Notes under the pieces: model-generated
What the model saw: the letters and a program-made list of their open reading frames with translations, nothing else
Told to the model about the DNA's origin: nothing
The model's database searches: none
Program-made: the position numbers and the translations under genes
Shown here: positions 1 to 12,425 of the stretch, in pieces
How positions within the stretch are numbered: position 1 is the stretch's first letter
Layout of the letters: each line of letters opens with the position of its first letter
NCBI GenBank assembly: GCA_005281725.1
Contig: SSBO01000012.1
Coordinates: 10,149,318 to 10,213,317, forward strand
DNA: 64,000 nucleotides
Direction: 5' to 3'
Source: Wuchereria bancrofti
Taxonomy: Eukaryota > Nematoda > Chromadorea > Rhabditida > Onchocercidae

Positions 1-30
1 CTACCCAGAAAAAAAAAAGATTATGTCTAT

Positions 31-63
31 TTACCTATTTATTTATTTATTTATTTATTTATT
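31..63. repeat. (TATT)n microsatellite
   Basis: A short run of about seven TATT units near the left edge of the window, lying downstream of the sulfotransferase exon on its strand. It is simple sequence with no coding meaning. Confidence 0.85.
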
Positions 64-493
64 CACTTACTTATTTACCTAACAAAAAATTTTTTGTCCA
101 TATTATGCTGTTTTAATTAAAATTGGCATATTATAAGTGGAGTGCAATATAAAATATAATTAACAGATGAAGATATTCACTTGATGACAAACTATTTACT
201 AGAATAAAATTGTTTTATGGAATAAATGAAGTTGTTATTAGTATTATTTTCATGATTAATAATAATTATTATTATCACTATTTTTTTAAAATATTTGTTT
301 TTATCATGGGATTATTTTAGAACGAGTTTTGTCAAAAAAATTTTTTTTCTGTTCTTATATTACTTACTCATAATAATCGGTTTTTTTTAATTAAACTAAT
401 TTTAATATTACCATTAGAATATTTTGTATGCAAAGTAAATTGATAAATTTGGGTTGAAGGAAAGAAAAGAACAGAAAACAAACAAAAACAAAC

Positions 494-771
494 CGATACC
501 AATCGAAGCCTTTGTCGAAATTTTTATCAAAAAAGTGTACTTCCGGTCCAGGTGCTTTAATTGCTGGATTAAGACGAAGAAATTCCAAAAGTGCTCGTGT
601 ACCAGCTTTTTTAACACCAATAATAATTGCTTGCGGAAAGCGTTTTTGTACTATCATTGCGGTATCATTTACAATTATATTTATACCGTATACTGTCGGT
701 AATTTATGATACGTATAAATTAGAATAATATTGCAGATGAAATAATGCATAAATGAAATAGATACCAGCAT
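494..771 (-). CDS. hst-3: Heparan sulfate glucosamine 3-O-sulfotransferase, one internal exon (partial gene)
   Basis: The minus-strand reading contains [20 protein letters not shown], the 5'-phosphosulfate (PAPS) binding loop that opens the sulfotransferase domain of heparan sulfate 3-O-sulfotransferases, followed by EFLRLNP and an EVHFFD segment and ending at FDWYR. The family moves sulfate from PAPS to the 3-OH of glucosamine in heparan sulfate and works in the Golgi as a type II membrane protein. The exon ends at 494, where TATCG is followed by donor GTTTGT. Its 5' edge is unclear: an AG lies at 693-694, and the frame stays open past 771. One loop residue is Ala where I recall Gly in relatives (GVKKGGTR). 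The 493 bases to the left show no further exon, so the 3' half of the gene lies outside the window. The upstream exons must be to the right; one candidate is at 6747-6998. Confidence 0.8.
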
Positions 772-799
772 ATTAGCATTGTATAATTTACCTGCAAAA

Positions 800-3700
800 A
801 AAATTATTGATTAATCAGTTTAATTTAATTTATTAGCTATCAACAATAAATTTATTCGATTAATTAACACATTAAGTTAATGTAATTTTCTAAAATTATT
901 CATCTGTTATCATTTCTTATCACTCTTTTACTTTCCAAATCTATTTTACCCCAAATTTCTTTCTCTCCCTTTCTCACTCACTCTTACCCCTTTTTTAACC
1001 TCTTTCATTAATATTAATAACTTCTCAAGAATATAAGTTAACTTCCACTAGTATTACTATCAACTACTACCGACAACTAGCATCAACTAACTAACTATTA
1101 TTGCATTGGGCGTTCCTGAATCATTATGCTCTTCAATGGATCCAAAATTAAACTAATTTCTCTTTCTCCCTCTCTCTTTTTCTCTTCCCCGCATTCCTCC
1201 TTTCCCTACCGCTTCTTTTTCATTCCCACCTTCTTCTTTTTCTTATACTTTTTTCCCTCCCCTTTTTCCCCCTTCGACACTTAATATCCTACCTTGCTTT
1301 TTCACTTTTTTTTTATTTTGTGATGAATTTAAGTTTTTATTCATTTATGCGTAAAGAGAAAACGGGTATCCATCCCTATTATATATAATATATTTGCAAT
1401 ATATTAAACATAATTTTTGAGTCAATAAATAATTTTTCAATCCAGAAAATGACACGTAACTTATTGAAAGCATATTAGAATGATTTGATGTATACAAGTT
1501 AATCCAAATATAACTAGCATTCTTTCATCCAAAATTTTTTATTTAAATTTTAGTTTGTTTTTATGTGCTAGAAAAGAGATTAAATTTGATCATTATCAAT
1601 TATATTGAAATATAATGATAACAAATAATTAAACTAAACTTCAAATTATTTCAAAATTTGCTATTGTTCAGACTGATAGCAAAAAATGGCTCAAAATTGA
1701 GTGAATATCACTAAATAATTAGCATGAAAGAAATTTTTTTTTTTTTTTGAAGAAAGCAAGAATTTTTTGGATTATAAAATTTTGATGATTAATCAATGTA
1801 TTTTTTTCTAAAAAAAAAGGAACAAAAAACAAAAAATTAGTTAAACACTGAAATTTATACTTTTATGAAATTATTTGAGTTTTTTATTCTACTTCTGAAC
1901 ACTGTAAAGAAAAGGCAGAAAGACGGAAAGAGTGAGAGAGGAAGAGAGAGTAAAAAGGAAAAGAAATTAATGAAAAAAGCAGTACATTAATTTAAGAAAT
2001 GAAAAACGAGAAAGGTGGAATAAAAAAAAAGAAAATAGGTGGGAAAAAGTATTAAAAACTTTAAATAACAATTGAATCTAATTGAGTTTGAGTTTGAGAA
2101 TTTTTTGAATTTGAAATTTCCATTTTTTCTTCCTCTTCTTCTCTCGCTCTCTCTTTTTTAAATTAAGATTTGAACAGTTATTACGGAATTAGAGATTTTT
2201 TACTTAAACATTTTTTGTCAAATATTAAATTTTTCATGAGAAAAAAATTTTCAGTAATTTGAAAATTAATTTTTTTTAAAAAAATCCTTGCTATTTTTCC
2301 AAAACCAAAAGCGACAAGTGGCACTCGATAACAGTGCTTTTTTATTCAAAGATTAAAAAAAAGGAAGAATGAAGAAAAGAAAAGAAAAAAATGAAATGAA
2401 AAAATGAATTTAAAAAAATCCCAAGTTTTAATTAAAATATATAAAAAAGTGTTTAACATTTATTGTCTCCTTTTTTTTCTTTTATTAACCAACAATTAAG
2501 CTAATAATTCTATTTAAGACTTTTTTATTAATTCAATTAGTGTTATAATATTTTAGCCTAAATTAATATAATAATTTTTCGAAATATGTAAATCATATAA
2601 GCATAGTACGAGCGCATATGTTGAAATCAAATACAACAAAATATAATAAAGATAGTTAACTTAATTGAATTTATTAAATATCGATTAGATTATATTGTAC
2701 AGCAAAACTCAAATACTTCTTATTCTAATTTTATATTAGCAATTAATTAGTACAATTGGATATATTTTTATTCCGGAAATATTAAGTTAAAAAAAGTTGT
2801 ATTAATATTGATTTAGCTATACAATCTAATCAATATTAAATAAATTCAATTAAGTTGGTTATGTTTATTAGTATAAAATATACGTATTATGATTAAATAC
2901 AATTGTTTACTAAATAATCGAATAAAAGTGTGAAATTTTAGGAAAAAGGAAAAAATAGACAACAAAAGTTATCAAATAGTAAATTGTGATGGTTTATAAT
3001 TTTCAAAAAAAATTATTTATATATTTTTTTCTAAATGAAAATGAAGCAAAAAAAGGAATGAAAGAAAATTCGAAGTAAAAGTAATTTACATTAATATTAG
3101 GTATGCATTATTTTTTTGTTTTCGGATAGCCAAATGATATACCATTTTTTTTTTCTTTTTTTTTGTTACTCATTAACCAACAATTATTACGCAATTTTTG
3201 AACCACTTTTCCGGTTATTAATTCATTCTGGATTAATGATTACTTGAATATAGTGAAAATTTAGGCGAAATAAAGATAATAATCCTTTTGGATCGTAAAA
3301 TAATTTTATCCTAATAATATGACTATGTAACACTAGCCAAAAATGTAAATAATTCGTATAATATCATTATCTATTATCCGAAAAAGAAAAAAATATCAGA
3401 TCATATAATTTTTGCTTAGGATGAAAAAGAAAAAATTAAAATCAAGGAAAAAGACCGTAACTAATCAAAGTTTCAATCTACTTAAATTAAATGGTACTTT
3501 TAATTTGTTTTTTCTTTTTTTTGAGTTAATCATTAAATTATATTCTATCATACTTATTAATCAATTCAAAATTATTATTCATTGAAGATAAACTATGACT
3601 ATATCTTACAAAAATATAAAATTACAATTATATCTTAAAGGAACATAAATTGTTACAATTTACAAAAAATATGAATTACAAATTAAAAATCGTTTAGAAA

Positions 3701-6700
3701 TTTAAATTTTTATAATAATTATATGGTATATTTGTGACAGTAATAATTTAAAATTTATTTATTAATTACTTTGTATTTGAATTCTTTTTTTTTTTTTTTT
3801 CTTTTGATATCCTAAAATTACAATTAGGCAATTTGACGACGAAAGACAATCATTGGCTGTCCACCGTAATTAGATATTTGTGATAGCTTTTGACAGTAAA
3901 TAGAATAGATATGTTTGTGTGTCAATGCATGTGTATGTATGCGTGTGTGTCTGTGTGCATGTGTATATGTATGTATAGGAGAGATTAATGTCGAAAAGGT
4001 AATAAATTGATGAAAATGGAATCGGATGTTCGTTTTATTACAATGTTCGTTTAAATGCCTCCGGCTAAATTCTCTTCCACATAACTGTTTTTTTTTAAAT
4101 ATTTTTTCTCATCGTTTTTATTGGTAAATATAATAACAATAATGTTGCAGGCAGAATTATCTCATTTATTTTTTGTTAATTTTAATTAAATTTAATTCAA
4201 AATTTCAACTTAAATGTTTTTAACGTTGTGTGCAATCTTTTTCTTTCTTTGGGTTTTTTTTGGGGGGGGAGGGGGGCAAAAAAAATTAATATTAAAAGAA
4301 GGAATGATTTAAATTAAATTAGCACATGTTGGAGAAAGCATTGTTACATATACAAGTATAAAATATTAATCAAGATGAATCTAATTGATAGAATAATAAA
4401 ACGAATGTAGCATAAGCCTGGTTAGCATAATTTTAGGCAGATGGTGAAAGGCTAGTTACCATGGTACTGAATAAATGGATCAGGTCAGCAAAAATTGATA
4501 CCATTCTTCTTTTTCACTTCCAATAACTATTCATTTTACATCTTTCAGTAATAATTGCAATTTGTAACAATTTTCGAACAAAAATTTTTCAAGAAAAATT
4601 AAACCTTTTTATTGTTAGTTTATTTAACTGATATTGACAAAAACAGAATTGTGAAAAACTTACTTCTCTTTTTTTTTTAAAAAAAAAAAGAGAGGACAAT
4701 AATCAATTTAAATTCTTCGATAAACACTTTTAAAAAAAGAAGAATATTACCAAAAAAAGAAAAGAAATTCTCATTTAATAATGAAAATTTCTTGCTAATC
4801 ATTTCTAATAGCAAAATCAAAAAATTTTTAATCTCAAAATATAATTAATATAACGTTGAGGAATGCTTATAAATATTATTTATAATTAAAAAAAAATTTT
4901 TTTGCATTTTTCTGTGTTTTGTTTTTCTCTTACCTTTTTTTTAATACATTGTGCTAATTAGCATTATGAAGGAATAAATATAGAAATATTAGGAAATGAG
5001 AATGCATTGAAGCATATTGCAGGAACAATTAGTGAAAAGAAAGATGTATGAAAACGAATTGTGCATATAATTAGTATTAGATTAACTCATCCATCCTGTT
5101 TCATTTTTAAGGTTTTCAAGATAACTATTTCAGGATTGACAATTTTTGCAAATGATTCCTTTAGCATTTCCTATCATTTTCAATATTATATCATCATCTT
5201 TCCATTATCATTATTTTCAGATAATTCTCAGATATATCAATGTCCTCATCTCTCTCTCTCTCTCTCCATTAATATCTTTTTTATTTCCCATGGGTAAATG
5301 AAATTTCAACAGCAAGTCTTAAATGTTTATATGTTATGCTAATATTTTGTATTATCTCATATATTTTAATTGTTATAATTATTGGAATAAATTTTGATTT
5401 AATATGCAAATTGTATTGTTTGATTTAATACAGTGAATATGATTGATAAATAAATTTTTGCATTACTGGCAATATGAATAAATAATTCAATGGTAAAAGA
5501 TTGCATTGATGATAACTACAAAAATATTTTTTTTCTTTAAATAAAAGAAAATATGTGAAATTCTTATTGGAAATAATCGTTCTATTATGCATTTTGCATA
5601 ACATAGTATTTGTTTGTTTATTTGTTTGTTTTTAGTATTATTTTTTTATGACCAATTGCAATTGAAACATTCTCTAATATAGGGAAATAATTAATCAAAC
5701 AAATAAGATTTCATTTTCAGGTATGTATTAAACAAAAGATTAAAATGACTGAGAATTAAAATGAAAGAATTGAAGGCTATTGACCTTGAAAATAGCAGCA
5801 GCAGGAGGGTAAAATTGTATATCACAACTTGTAGCATTCACTTCTTCCATCCCCTAAATTTGATCATTTATTCAGAGGTTTCACTTAAATTTATTTATGT
5901 GTCTGATGATCCTTACCATTGATAAATACTAAATGACCAATAAAAACGGCACGTTGCGGTGAAGACATTTCATTCTTTGCTTACTACTTCTACCTTCACC
6001 TATCCATCAATATTATCCATCATTTCTTCACACCTCTTGGAGGTCATCCTGAGAACAATTATATTTCAATCATTACCTTCATCTTCTCTCCCTCTCTCCC
6101 TTTCTCTCTTACTTTCCTTTCATTAAGAGAGAAAAAAAAGTGAAATGAAATTAATCTTTAATTGTTATTGCTACGGAATAACATTTTTTAATAGTAATTA
6201 GAAAACGAAAAAAGAAAAGGAAGCAAAAATCTAACAAACTAAAACGGAAATGGATGAATTTTGTTTTTTTTTAAAAAAAAAAATTTTTTTTCAAACAATT
6301 TTTGAAATTAAAATAATAGTTTTTATTCAATCTATTTTTTTTTTTTTTTTGCAAAAATCATTTAAACATAAAGTATTAAATTTCTAAATCATATATGCAA
6401 ATAAAATCACTAAAGATCACTGTTTAATCAGTCAAGCAGCTGTGGAAATAATTAGCATTTCACATCTAATATGATAATATATGATGCTTTTTAATTTATG
6501 ACAAACAATTTTAGTTTACTAACATATCACTTTACAATGAAAATAATTCTAAATGAATATTGTAATTTACTAAAATGATAAAAAAAAGTCAGATAAAAGA
6601 TGGAAAATTAATGATCCTGTAAGTTTTTATATAAACAATCTTCTTACATGGAAGTAAATAGAAGGCAGACAAACAAAATGTGTCCGATTTAAAATCAGAA

Positions 6701-6740
6701 AAATTTAAGCGAAATTAACCATTCTAAATTAATAGTTACT
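800..6740. other. AT-rich non-coding stretch, probably intron of the sulfotransferase gene
   Basis: I see no convincing exon here. It holds long pyrimidine tracts on the plus strand (about 950-1000 and 1155-1275), purine tracts (about 1905-2045), A and T homopolymers, a TG/TATG-rich patch near 3910-3975, and a G8-A-G6 tract at 4262-4276. If the candidate first exon at 6747-6998 belongs to the minus-strand sulfotransferase, this whole stretch is one intron of about 6 kb. That link is inference only. Confidence 0.5.
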
Positions 6741-6746
6741 ATAGAT

Positions 6747-6998
6747 TTAATAAACATATTCTTGTTTTTTTTTCTCTCTCCTTTTTTTAAATTCATTTAA
6801 ATGAAAGGAAGCCGCGAAGTGTTGGTGAAGTGGAACGACGAGAAGGATGAATATTGAGAACAACTGCACATTTGCATGATAATTAACAATTGACTTTCCA
6901 ATTAATGCGCACTTTTTATCGAGCTTCTTGCCGACATTTTGCGCCATAATCCGATGTTTGCGTATGTCCTGTTCTGTCTTTACGATTACATGAACCAT
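6747..6998 (-). CDS. Candidate first exon encoding a signal-anchor protein (hypothetical)
   Basis: This 83-codon minus-strand reading starts with ATG and has less AT bias than its surroundings. It has a basic N-terminal half (residues 1-45, several Lys/Arg) and then one hydrophobic segment, roughly residues 46-66 (LFSIFILLVVPL and neighbours), as in a type II membrane protein. It lies on the strand of, and 6 kb upstream from, the 3-O-sulfotransferase exon, and such enzymes begin with a short cytoplasmic tail and one membrane segment. A possible donor GTTTAT lies near the end of the frame. No recognised motif is present. It could equally be a chance open frame; the link to the sulfotransferase is a hypothesis. 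Confidence 0.28.
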   Translation of the reverse strand: MVHVIVKTEQDIRKHRIMAQNVGKKLDKKCALIGKSIVNYHANVQLFSIFILLVVPLHQHFAASFHLNEFKKRREKKKQEYVY

Positions 6999-6999
6999 A

Positions 7000-8880
7000 A
7001 ATGAGAATCACTATCAATAACATCTGCTTCCTAATCTTTCTCATTTGAAACATGAAATCTCTGTTCATTTAGTGTCATGAAAACAACCAAAAATTAATCA
7101 TAATTATGATATTAAGCTTCAACTTAACCAATTTATTAGTAATTAAATTTTGAAAAATTTTTGAAATCATAAAATTTTATAATCAATGAATACTCAATTT
7201 AAGATAGTAATATTTGATGTCCGCTTGCAATAGTTGTTATAATATGAGAAATTTTGCAGTTAATATTTGTTTCAAATATATATATTGTTATTGGTAGTGA
7301 TTCTCATTTGTTTCAAATATAATTGATTAATCAAGTAATTAATATCACGTAATTTAACACGTAAGGAATATAATTTTCTATTAATGTGACATAATTATTC
7401 GATGGAATTTCCAGAAATTTTCATCATCTGAATTACTATGATTTATATTGCACGTTACTTTCATAAATTTCACTTTTCTGGAAGAAAATAAGCCTTCATG
7501 AATTTCCTCAATTTGCTTCACTTTTTTTTCATCCGAAAATGACAAATCACTGACAGCACAATATTTATCTAACTTTATAATATATTTCTGAATTCATTTC
7601 AATATTACACAACAAAAAAAAGAAAAAAGAAATTTGTAGCATTTAACGTATAGCGTATAAACTTATTTATAACTTACATATCTAAAACGCATTATTAAGT
7701 AAATGTTGAACATAAAATCTGTTTATCATGCACTGATAAATGTAAACATAACGTTTTCACGTCGGTTATTTGCCTTAAAAGTTAGCCAAAAAACAAAAAA
7801 AAGAAAGAAATAAACAAACAAAAAACAAAATGTCAAGGCATAACAAATTTTGTTGTATAAGCGTTTTAGAACAAATCTGAGAGAATTTTTGGATATATTT
7901 TTTGAAAAAAATTCTCATAATAAACATGCTAAATGATAACGAATCCGGCAAATCATTCAGAATATACGGTTGTAAAATCAGGAAACAATTAAAGACTTTT
8001 TCCACCCTTCTTCCCTACCTACTATCGTATTGCTTACGGTTATTTACAATAATTTTCACGGTGTTCAAAATTCCGCCTAATCACGTTAGGTAACGATGAT
8101 GAAATTTGTGATACGCTGGTGTGTGTTAATAATGGCTACTGCGAAGTGTAGAAGTTATTTTCATTTGTTGTCATTTCGATTTGTTGGTTTAGTCACTCTG
8201 AGTTATTTTAGTGGGTTATGTGATACTGGCTGGATTTTATTTATCAGGTGTTATAGGTTTACTTTTTTTCTTCGAAAATTTTCATCCTGAAATTTTTACT
8301 TCATTCGACATTATGCTTGTTTGAAATTTTTGAACAAAATTTGTCTCGTAATTAATATAATTTCCGGATTTATAATCATACATTAAATAAATTACTTATT
8401 TTACCAAATCAATATAAAAGTTAGATAAAAAGCTAATCCCCAAATTGAACTATTTGCCTAAATTTTATTTTTTAACATGCAGGAACTGGGTAATGTTATT
8501 AGCAGACTAATATTTAGAAACTGACAATGCATAAAATTTGCCAAACTAAAATAGAAAAGTACAAGAATATACTTAACACATCCTCAGATTTCTACATGAT
8601 TTTCCTAAAAAAAAATTTATGGTCGTTTATTTGATACCAAATGAGGTGATACAGATATCTCAGGGTTGATTTTTATTTTTTTGCAAAGACTGCACTTGAC
8701 AAAAGTAAACAGCACACGTGGAATTGTCGATAACGAATGCCGTTACTCTTTTTATATTGACATTTTTTGTTGTTACCTTTATCAGCGTTACCATTACTTT
8801 TTATTTTTTGTTTTTTCTTTGTTTTTTTTTTTGCTGCTTACACTTTTTTTTTGTGAATTGTGGATGAATGTTTATTGCTG
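7000..8880. other. Intergenic, no supported gene
   Basis: AT-rich sequence with short chance frames on both strands. A moderately less AT-rich patch at 8090-8240 has an open plus-strand frame with hydrophobic residues, but it has no recognisable motif and no good splice context. I do not call it a gene. Confidence 0.5.
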
Positions 8881-8890
8881 AATGTTACAG

Positions 8891-9779
8891 ATGTATCGTC
8901 CTCTTGGTGCACGTCAGAAAGATATTTCTACTAGGCTTATGAAACCAACTTGTCCTGATATTAGGATCAAGCATGTGCTTCATTTGGTCAAGAACTGGAA
9001 TTCGGCATGGGAATTTAATGGTGACATTACTGTAAGTATTGCGCTAATCAGCCTTTCAGCAGTAAGTGACATTTTTTTTTCTCTTTCTTTTAAACATTTA
9101 TTAATTCAATGACCGACCTATGTTCATAAGTAAGTGCTGTGGGAACAGATATTCGTTTTTTCTTTTATTGTTGTTTAAAGATTTATTGTTTATTTGAGGT
9201 TTTTGATGCTGGAATAGCGCAATATTTACTGGTAGATGATCGGTCGCATGATGTATTCTTTGCTTCTCTTATACTCGGAAAGCCAAGTTTGCGCTGTAAA
9301 TTGGTCAGTAATGAGCCAAAAGATGTGCTTGACGAAGAGGCGGAGAATACATTTAATTTGGTGAAAATTTGACGCAAATACTAGATTATTAGCTTTCGTG
9401 GAAAAGTTTTATAGTTCAAGGCAGCAACAAGCATTTCTCAGTCATGGCTTACGGCCAGATATATGGTAGAAAATTGAAAACTCAGGTTTCTTTATTTATG
9501 ACCTTATAGCGGCGAGTAATGTACACATCTAAGTATCCCTATAAGTCAGGTTTATTGCGATGAATACGACTGTAGCAGCAGAAAAGCTAATACTATGAGT
9601 GAAATTTAGTTTATTGAAATTTCTGATTCTTTTTTTGTCATCGCTTGTAATTTTCTGCATAGTTGGAAGATAAGACTTTGCAGGTTGGTGAAGATGAAAC
9701 CGTAGAAGAAGAGCGCAAAAAAATCGATCATCTGAAAACTGTTTTGAGTCGCAAGGGGTATCGTTTTATTGATGTATAA
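8891..9779 (+). pseudogene. Unidentified multi-exon gene with an apparent +1 frame break
   Basis: I do not recognise the product. The first exon, 8891-9031, starts at an ATG directly preceded by an acceptor (GTTACAG) and ends at a strong GTAAGT; it reads MYRPLGARQKDIS to EFNGDIT. A second exon, opening at AAAG near 9180 or GAG at 9198, contains FDAGIAQYLLVDDR and runs to a TGA at 9370-9372. Immediately after, in the next frame, 9374-9469 reads on as protein-like sequence (LLAFVEKFYSSRQQQAFLSH) to a donor at ATATG/GTAGAA. Dropping one A from the A4 run at 9364-9367 joins the two frames. A last exon at 9663-9779 is Glu/Lys-rich and ends KGYRFIDV-stop. Splicing into the last exon does not keep frame without a further exon. 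Either a decayed gene or a consensus indel fits; the function is unknown. Confidence 0.45.
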
Positions 9780-10590
9780 AAGCCACCGTTGAAAATATAG
9801 TGGCAGACCAAAAAAAGAGTGGATTTGGAGACTTCTGATGCCTTTTTTTTATTAATTTTTTTTTTTTGATGAACTGACGAGCACATTTTTTTGAAACAAA
9901 TGGCTTAAGTTTTTTTACAACTCGGTTTCTTTGTAGTTCGCTGCTAAGCTGTCATCTTCTTTATTTTTCCGAAAAATTCACTTATCACCAAAATTCCGTT
10001 GTTATTCCAGCTCCAGTATGATTATCTTATTTACTGTCCTAGAAGATTCTTTCCTTTTTATTTCCATAGCGGTGAATAAATACTAGAAGTAAGCAAGAGT
10101 TACTTCTAAAGAATAGGTAGAATCTCTATGACAGTATGAAATCATTTCCATTTTTCTTAGATTTATTTGTACATATATATGTATATACATACATTTGTTT
10201 GACTGCGCTTGTTACTGGACAGAACAATTCATTCGTGACAATTCACGCATTAGGCGTATTGAAGGAAATGCAATTCTTTCCCATATAATTAATCATTTGT
10301 CATTCCGATGATACTGTTTCTTTTCAAATCTCATTCGTATTTTCCTTTTATTTTGTTTTCATCTTTCTTTTGGTTTTATCAGTCATATTTTTCGTTGTCG
10401 CAATCATTACGAAGCCATAAAAGGTGGAGAAACGAAAGAAATTTGAATCTTTCCGATCTGCTTCCTACTATAATACGTGTTTTTGATTACTATTTTGCAT
10501 AGAATACGTGATCATTTTGTACATATTTGATGATTGCGTTGTTTTGGGACAAATATTGTTTATCCAATAACAAGTTTACGAGTACTGTTA
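9780..10590. other. Short stretch with weak coding traces
   Basis: The interval holds two weak plus-strand open frames, one at about 10216-10311 (containing WTEQFIRDNSRIRRIEGN) and one at about 10384-10502 after a TTATCAG acceptor. Neither is long enough to name. The first has a faint resemblance to the region before the nucleotide-binding domain in ABCC transporters, which I do not regard as evidence. The rest is AT-rich filler. Confidence 0.3.
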
Positions 10591-10593
10591 ACC

Positions 10594-10849
10594 ATGAAAA
10601 GAACGGCGTTTGTTTTCCTTCATTTTTTCGTTTTCATTGTTTTTATCATATTACTTTATCTTAAAAGCTGTCGGCTGTTATTTAAACCAAATTTTTCTGG
10701 TAGATGTTTTAAAACTCAAGATGGTAAACCGAAAATCTTTTACGATACCTTACTGGACTTTTAAGATTCCGAATGAGGCAGCGGAAGCACTATTGTTTTT
10801 ACTGTTCATAAACCGGGACGTTTATTATATGTTTGGATCGGACATATGA
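10594..10849 (+). pseudogene. Short signal-anchor coding remnant with a frame break
   Basis: From ATG 10594 the frame encodes a basic start (MKRT), a strongly hydrophobic segment (about residues 5-23) and then a polar stretch ending FYDTLLDF-stop at 10764. In the neighbouring frame, overlapping the stop, the reading continues FKIPNEAAEALL to a stop near 10847. One T removed from the TTTT at 10759-10762 would fuse the two. This is the same type of defect as at 9364-9367. The product is not recognised; it could be a secreted or membrane protein fragment. No splice sites are assigned. Confidence 0.3.
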
Positions 10850-10998
10850 ACTTCATTAGCACCTTAAAATTCAGTTAAGCACTTAGGAAATATTGAGGTG
10901 ATTCTACAAAACTACCCTTTTACCTTTGTATTATTTGTCAGTACATTTCATCAATGTGAAAAATGTATTATTTTTTTTACATAATATCATCATTTTGT

Positions 10999-11066
10999 TT
11001 CTTCTTAGTTTCTGGTGTAAACTTACACCAGAAACTAAGAAGAAGTGTAAACTTACACCAGAAACT
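10999..11066. repeat. Perfect 22-bp inverted repeat (hairpin) plus a partial direct copy
   Basis: Bases 10999-11020 and 11023-11044 are exact reverse complements separated by only two bases (AC), which would fold into a 22-bp stem. The 22-base core GTGTAAACTTACACCAGAAA (first 20 shown) is repeated directly at 11015-11036 and 11045-11066. The arms match no transposon end I know. Confidence 0.9.
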
Positions 11067-11755
11067 TTCTAAATACTGTCCTTACTTCAACCTATGTGTA
11101 CTTTGTTATTCTAATGTAGTTTGATGATATTAGCAGCGTTTCTTTTTTACGCCATTTTTTCATTAATCGATGAAATCCTCTTGCTCACTCATTTGATCAG
11201 TAACTGGCAATATTTTTTTTAATGATTTGTTCAGGATATTTTCAGCAGTATCGATCTGTCTATTCAGCATAAAATGATTTTTGTATCTTTTGTTTCGTTG
11301 CTTTCATATATATAATTAGTTGCATAAAATTGGAAGGGAATTTAGCAGTCTTAACAAAATTAAAAAATGATATCCCTTGAAAAAGGACAATTTTACTGTT
11401 TTTTCTTTAACGATAAGCAGAGAGCCGTATGCATTCAACTCTTTGTAATAAATAATTTTGCTGGGATAATGAGTTAATAAAAAAAAAAAGGGTAGTCAAT
11501 ATATATATATATATGTTTAAAAGATTTCAATAGACTTAGCAGTTTCTGAACGGATAAATTATGAGAAATTTGCCTTTACAGCTCGGTATCATATATTACT
11601 ATACACATGTATATGTTGTTTTCAATGAAAAGTATTGATTGCATGAGACGTACTTCTTTAATTATTTTCATCAAAGGAACGGAATATCCAATTCACAAAC
11701 TGAGAATACTTTTTTTTTCTCAACAAGAACAATCAAATGAGGTGGCAAGTTTTAA

Positions 11756-12046
11756 TTCGGATTGGTCCTCTTTAACCGTACCCGTCCATCAGATTCACCC
11801 ATCCGTATAGTGGCAAAAAATTTTGTTTCATTACCTGAGCGTATATTTGGCACATTTGTAGACTGGTTTTCCCGACCGGTAATAATCATGATATCAAGAT
11901 GCTTCGTATAGTGTTTCAAAATCTTGATGTGCTAAAAAAACGGTTTGCTTCAGGGGTATTTTCCGGTTTTCGTTGATCCATTTGATGTTGCTGTTGTTGC
12001 TCTTGCTGTCCATCCACAGATCGCCATTTGCAATCACTTTTGCTAG
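11756..12046 (+). CDS. Two-exon coding fragment of an unidentified protein (3' end of a gene)
   Basis: Exon 11756-11878 reads protein-like sequence (SPIRIVAKNFVSLPERIFGT then FVDWFSRP) to a donor CCG/GTAATA. A TTGCTTCAG acceptor then opens exon 11954-12046, which continues in the same phase as GYFPVFVDPFDVAVVALAVH and stops at TAG 12044-12046. The 75-base intron is typical for nematodes. Upstream, a different frame (about 11640-11772, with GTEYPIHKLRILFFSQQEQS) also looks coding, and a one-base change in the TTT at 11771-11773 would join it. This gene converges tail to tail with the minus-strand channel gene at 12426. I do not recognise the family. Confidence 0.4.
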
Positions 12047-12425
12047 ACTCATACAACGATTCTTTCCTGTTTGTCGTTGTTGATCTGTTGAAACTAGTAT
12101 CGCGCGAGTTTTCTGCAGCTTATGCAATTTTTTAAATATCTCTTAAAAATTCTCTTGGAACTAATTTTGCAAAAGAAAAAGGAAAAGAGATTGTCTTTTT
12201 TTTTTCCAAGAAACAGATGGTAGTCTCTGATATATTTTTCTGGTAAATTTTGGAAGAAATTCGGGATATTTTTAAATACTAATCATTTCTCTTAAACGCT
12301 ATTCCGATTTATATTCAAATTCCTGTCTCTTTCTTGTGATAGCTAAGGTTTGACTACGGTTTAAGTTAATGGATCAAATAGTTTAGATATTGTGGTACTT
12401 TTTGAATATTTAGTGAATAAATTTA

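Noticed and set aside
11894..12127. 77-codon minus-strand frame upstream of the shl-1 stop's far side
   Set aside because: It lies opposite a plus-strand exon with matching splice signals (11954-12046), and shl-1 already ends at 12426, so it is probably a shadow.
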